DNA from: HXMU1420-2 sp034670145
GTDB taxonomy: Bacteria > Pseudomonadota > Alphaproteobacteria > Rhodobacterales > Rhodobacteraceae
Direction: 5' to 3'
Assembly (NCBI GenBank): GCA_034670145.1
Contig: JAXMOA010000020.1
Span: 51,680-115,679, forward strand
Length of the DNA: 64,000 nt
Numbering within the stretch: the first letter of the stretch is position 1; every line of letters starts with the position of its first letter. This document shows, in pieces, positions 62,214-64,000 of the stretch. The notes under the pieces are model-generated. The model did no database searches. It saw nothing but the letters and a program-made list of their open reading frames with translations, and was not told the origin of the DNA. A program made the position numbers and the translations under genes.

Positions 62214-63212
62214 ATGAAAAATACATTCTTTGCGACTTTCGCGCTCACCGGTGCAATGGCGCTGGCGACGACTGCCGGGGCAGAAAATGAAGTCCCGGTG
62301 CAAACCGTTGAAGGCTGGAACATCATGCGCGACCTCGAACGGGGCGGGTGTGTGATGGAGAAAGTAAACGAAAACGGTTACCTGGTTCGTATCGGTAAAA
62401 CGGATGCCGGAGCCGAGTTTGGCTATATCGCGGTTTACACCAAGGACAAGGATGTAAATGTCGTGGGCGGGGTATCGAACGATGTCACGCTGGATCTGGA
62501 TGGCGAACGTTTTTATGGAACGGCGACGGGTGATTTCAAAAGTGGTGGATATCGCGGTGGCTATGCCGAAGCGAACAACCCCGCGTTTGGTACGGCGCTG
62601 GCAAAGAAATATGTGTTGACCATCAACCCTGATGGCGACAACCCGCTGAAGTTGAGCTTGGACGGTACATTCAAGGCGATGGCCGCAACGCGAGACTGCG
62701 AAGCCCATAGTATTGCCGCACTTGATATGGCCGATACCGCAAAACGGTCTGCATTGAACACCGCTGCTATTGCTGCCTGGCAATCGCTTTTGGCAGATAG
62801 CCCCCGGGCGGCTGGTTATGCGGAGGCCGCCAAATCTGCGTTGGTATTCCCGGAAATCACCAAAGTCGGTCTTGGTATTGGTGGTGAAGGTGGCAATGGG
62901 GTGCTGGTCAAAAAGGACGAGTTGCTGGGCCATTACCGTACCAGCTCGATCTCTTTCGGGGCGCAGGCCGGGGCGCAGACCTATGGATACGTCGTGATGT
63001 TCATGACGGATGAGGCTTTGAACAAGTTTCTAAGCAAGAACGGATATGAACTGGGCGTCGATGGATCGATTGCCGTCTTTAACGCGGGCGTTACTGCGGA
63101 AGCCGATACGCTCAACCTCATGAAGGACACGGTGGCCTTTGTTTTTGACGAGAAGGGGTTGATGGCGGATTTGACTTTGGAGGGTACGCGAATTCGGCCC
63201 ATTGAATATTGA
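62214..63212 (+). CDS. Exported YSC84/SYLF domain protein
   Basis: A 332-residue protein with a signal peptide (MKNTFFATFALTGAMALATT, ending AGA). The N-terminal 165 residues are not recognised. The C-terminal half is the SYLF/YSC84 lipid-binding domain: KSALVFPEITKVGLGIGGEG, GNGVLVKKDELLGHYRTSSI and GAQAGAQTYGYVVMFMTDEA. Such proteins bind membranes in the periplasm. It is the last gene of the rightward cluster. The start at 62214 follows AAAAGGAAAC; the codon at 62190 is less likely. Confidence 0.83.
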   Translation: MKNTFFATFALTGAMALATTAGAENEVPVQTVEGWNIMRDLERGGCVMEKVNENGYLVRIGKTDAGAEFGYIAVYTKDKDVNVVGGVSNDVTLDLDGERFYGTATGDFKSGGYRGGYAEANNPAFGTALAKKYVLTINPDGDNPLKLSLDGTFKAMAATRDCEAHSIAALDMADTAKRSALNTAAIAAWQSLLADSPRAAGYAEAAKSALVFPEITKVGLGIGGEGGNGVLVKKDELLGHYRTSSISFGAQAGAQTYGYVVMFMTDEALNKFLSKNGYELGVDGSIAVFNAGVTAEADTLNLMKDTVAFVFDEKGLMADLTLEGTRIRPIEY

Positions 63213-63746
63213 ACTCTGGATATTGAATTCCGAATTTGGACGGAGACCCTGAAAAACGGGATCTCCGCTCCGAACGGAAAGTGTCCGGCGGAACCATGGA
63301 GGGGATCCTTGCGGCGATCAAGCTGCGTTGTGAGCCGTGCCGCAATCTCTTGCTTTGTCTTTTAGACTCAGGGCGATGTCACTGGTTCGCAATGGGGATA
63401 GTGGCGGAGACGTGCTGACTGTGGCCCTGTCGTCGCCCGCACAGAGCGTCATGGACGTTTTGACCGGGGAAGGGCTAGGCGACCTTGACCTTGCCGCCGT
63501 GGCCGTCTTGGCGGTGCCCCTGTGGGCACTTCCCGCCGATCAGCGGTCAACCGTCGCAGGGCTGTGCGAACACCCCAGACAAACCATCCCTATGTTCCAT
63601 GGGATAACTAGTCCCGGTTTGCGTGCATCGACGCAGCCGGGGAAATTTTTGTTCATCGTTGCTAATCGCAGCTAGCGTCGGGACCCAAACCATTGCAATC
63701 TAGGGTGTAGTGGGTTTGGTGTCGCCAGGACAGTCGGAGAATTTAC
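63213..63746. other. Non-coding region before the insertion sequence
   Basis: 534 bases. A hairpin CGGAGAcCC...GGGatCTCCG at 63241-63267 may end the SYLF transcript; no T run follows. An open frame at 63337-63675 lacks a ribosome binding site and protein-like composition and is not annotated. No other structure was identified. Confidence 0.4.
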
Positions 63747-63956
63747 ATGGAATGGGTTTTCGGTATCGGTGTGGTTTTCATCGTATTGGTTATTTTTAGC
63801 GTCAAAGCAGAGAACAAGAAGAATAAAATCAAATTAGAGCAAGGCAATGCGTATTCGGCAGATATTGAAGCCGCTAGGGTCAGGATTCATAGCCAGAACA
63901 TGACCACGGCAGCCAGTGCGCATGCCGACAGGAAGACTTTGGGACACCTGTCGTAG
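63747..63956 (+). pseudogene. Small membrane protein ORF interrupted by an IS element
   Basis: The ORF starts MEWVFGIGVVFIVLVIFSVK, one transmembrane helix followed by a charged segment (ENKKNKIKLEQ). From about 63877 the sequence is IS DNA, so the last about 25 codons come from the insertion and not from the original gene. A GGAG ribosome binding site lies upstream. The original C-terminus is not in the window. Confidence 0.55.
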
Positions 63957-64000
63957 CGGGTTGCAACGCGCCGCCAATCCTTGAGCCGGGCGAAGCTGTT
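63878..64000 (-). mobile_element. IS5-family insertion sequence, one end
   Basis: The left edge is placed just after a CTAG at 63874-63877, which fits the 4-base YTAR target duplications of IS5-group elements. The boundary is tentative because the terminal inverted repeat partner lies outside the window. The transposase gene inside reads leftward to a stop at 63887. Confidence 0.65.
63887..64000 (-). CDS. IS5-family transposase, C-terminal fragment
   Basis: 37 codons plus stop, running off the right edge. The peptide contains FARLKDWRRVATRYDRCPK followed by VFLSACALAAVVMFWL, the characteristic C-terminus of IS5/DDE-type transposases (R-RVATRYDR). Whether the gene is intact cannot be judged. 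Confidence 0.85.
   Translation of the reverse strand, partial: NSFARLKDWRRVATRYDRCPKVFLSACALAAVVMFWL

Noticed and set aside
63337..63675. 112-codon frame before the insertion sequence
   Set aside because: No ribosome binding site, no recognisable domain, and mixed composition.

Overview
The window is a high-GC chromosomal segment that most likely comes from a marine alphaproteobacterium of the Rhodobacteraceae (Roseobacter group). This is inferred from gene content and order: a class II B12-dependent ribonucleotide reductase, a cysG-DUF2849-cysI-cysH-DUF934 sulfur block beside a ferredoxin-NADP reductase and divergent from an Lrp regulator, a RimB-RimK fusion, a double cold-shock-domain protein, and an HU protein with a histone-H1-like tail. 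No species was identified.

Layout. 1-98: start of a leftward membrane-anchored poly-aspartate protein. 421-1525: YceI and cytochrome b561. 1541-4824: gpt, fabI, pdxH, cold-shock protein and DUF192 protein, then tRNA-Pro(TGG). 5153-9798: a lipoprotein and nrdJ. 9806-10152: a strongly structured intergenic stretch ending in a textbook terminator, here called a candidate RNA. 10175-15192: orphan sigma factor, MttB-like methyltransferase, aminotransferase and threonine-dehydratase-like enzyme. 15400-20198: cysS-cimA, a hydrolase and a squalene/phytoene-synthase-like protein. 20293-26435: assimilatory sulfate reduction. 26443-30618: a leftward run of SPFH, NfeD, SufT, SufA, TpiA and a P450. 30866-38412: orphan histidine kinase, RimB-RimK fusion, tgt, lon and the HU-like protein. 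38431-42375: two tRNA-Val genes (CAC, TAC) bracketing a LysR gene and a phosphatase, then a DUF6868 protein, pirin and tRNA-Asp(GTC).

42445-51274 is more accessory: TfoX-C protein, second P450, glutamine amidotransferase, a 637-residue Tyr/Asp/Gly-rich protein made of five tandem ~127-residue repeats, an iron-reduction operon (DUF2218, SIP flavoprotein, heme membrane protein), a LysR regulator and an AraC regulator. 51472-63212 is one rightward cluster: three exported amidohydrolases, a secreted GYD-like protein, DUF3302 and HlyD membrane proteins, an OprB-like porin, two MscS-type channels and a YSC84/SYLF protein. It looks like an envelope-localised degradation and transport module controlled by the divergent AraC regulator. 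The window ends inside an IS5-family element that interrupts a small ORF.

The two observations that look least described are the five-repeat Tyr-rich protein (45017-46930) and the candidate structured RNA downstream of nrdJ. The exported amidohydrolase/porin/MscS cluster is the best candidate for an uncharacterised pathway. All assignments come from reading sequence and motifs; no database search was run.
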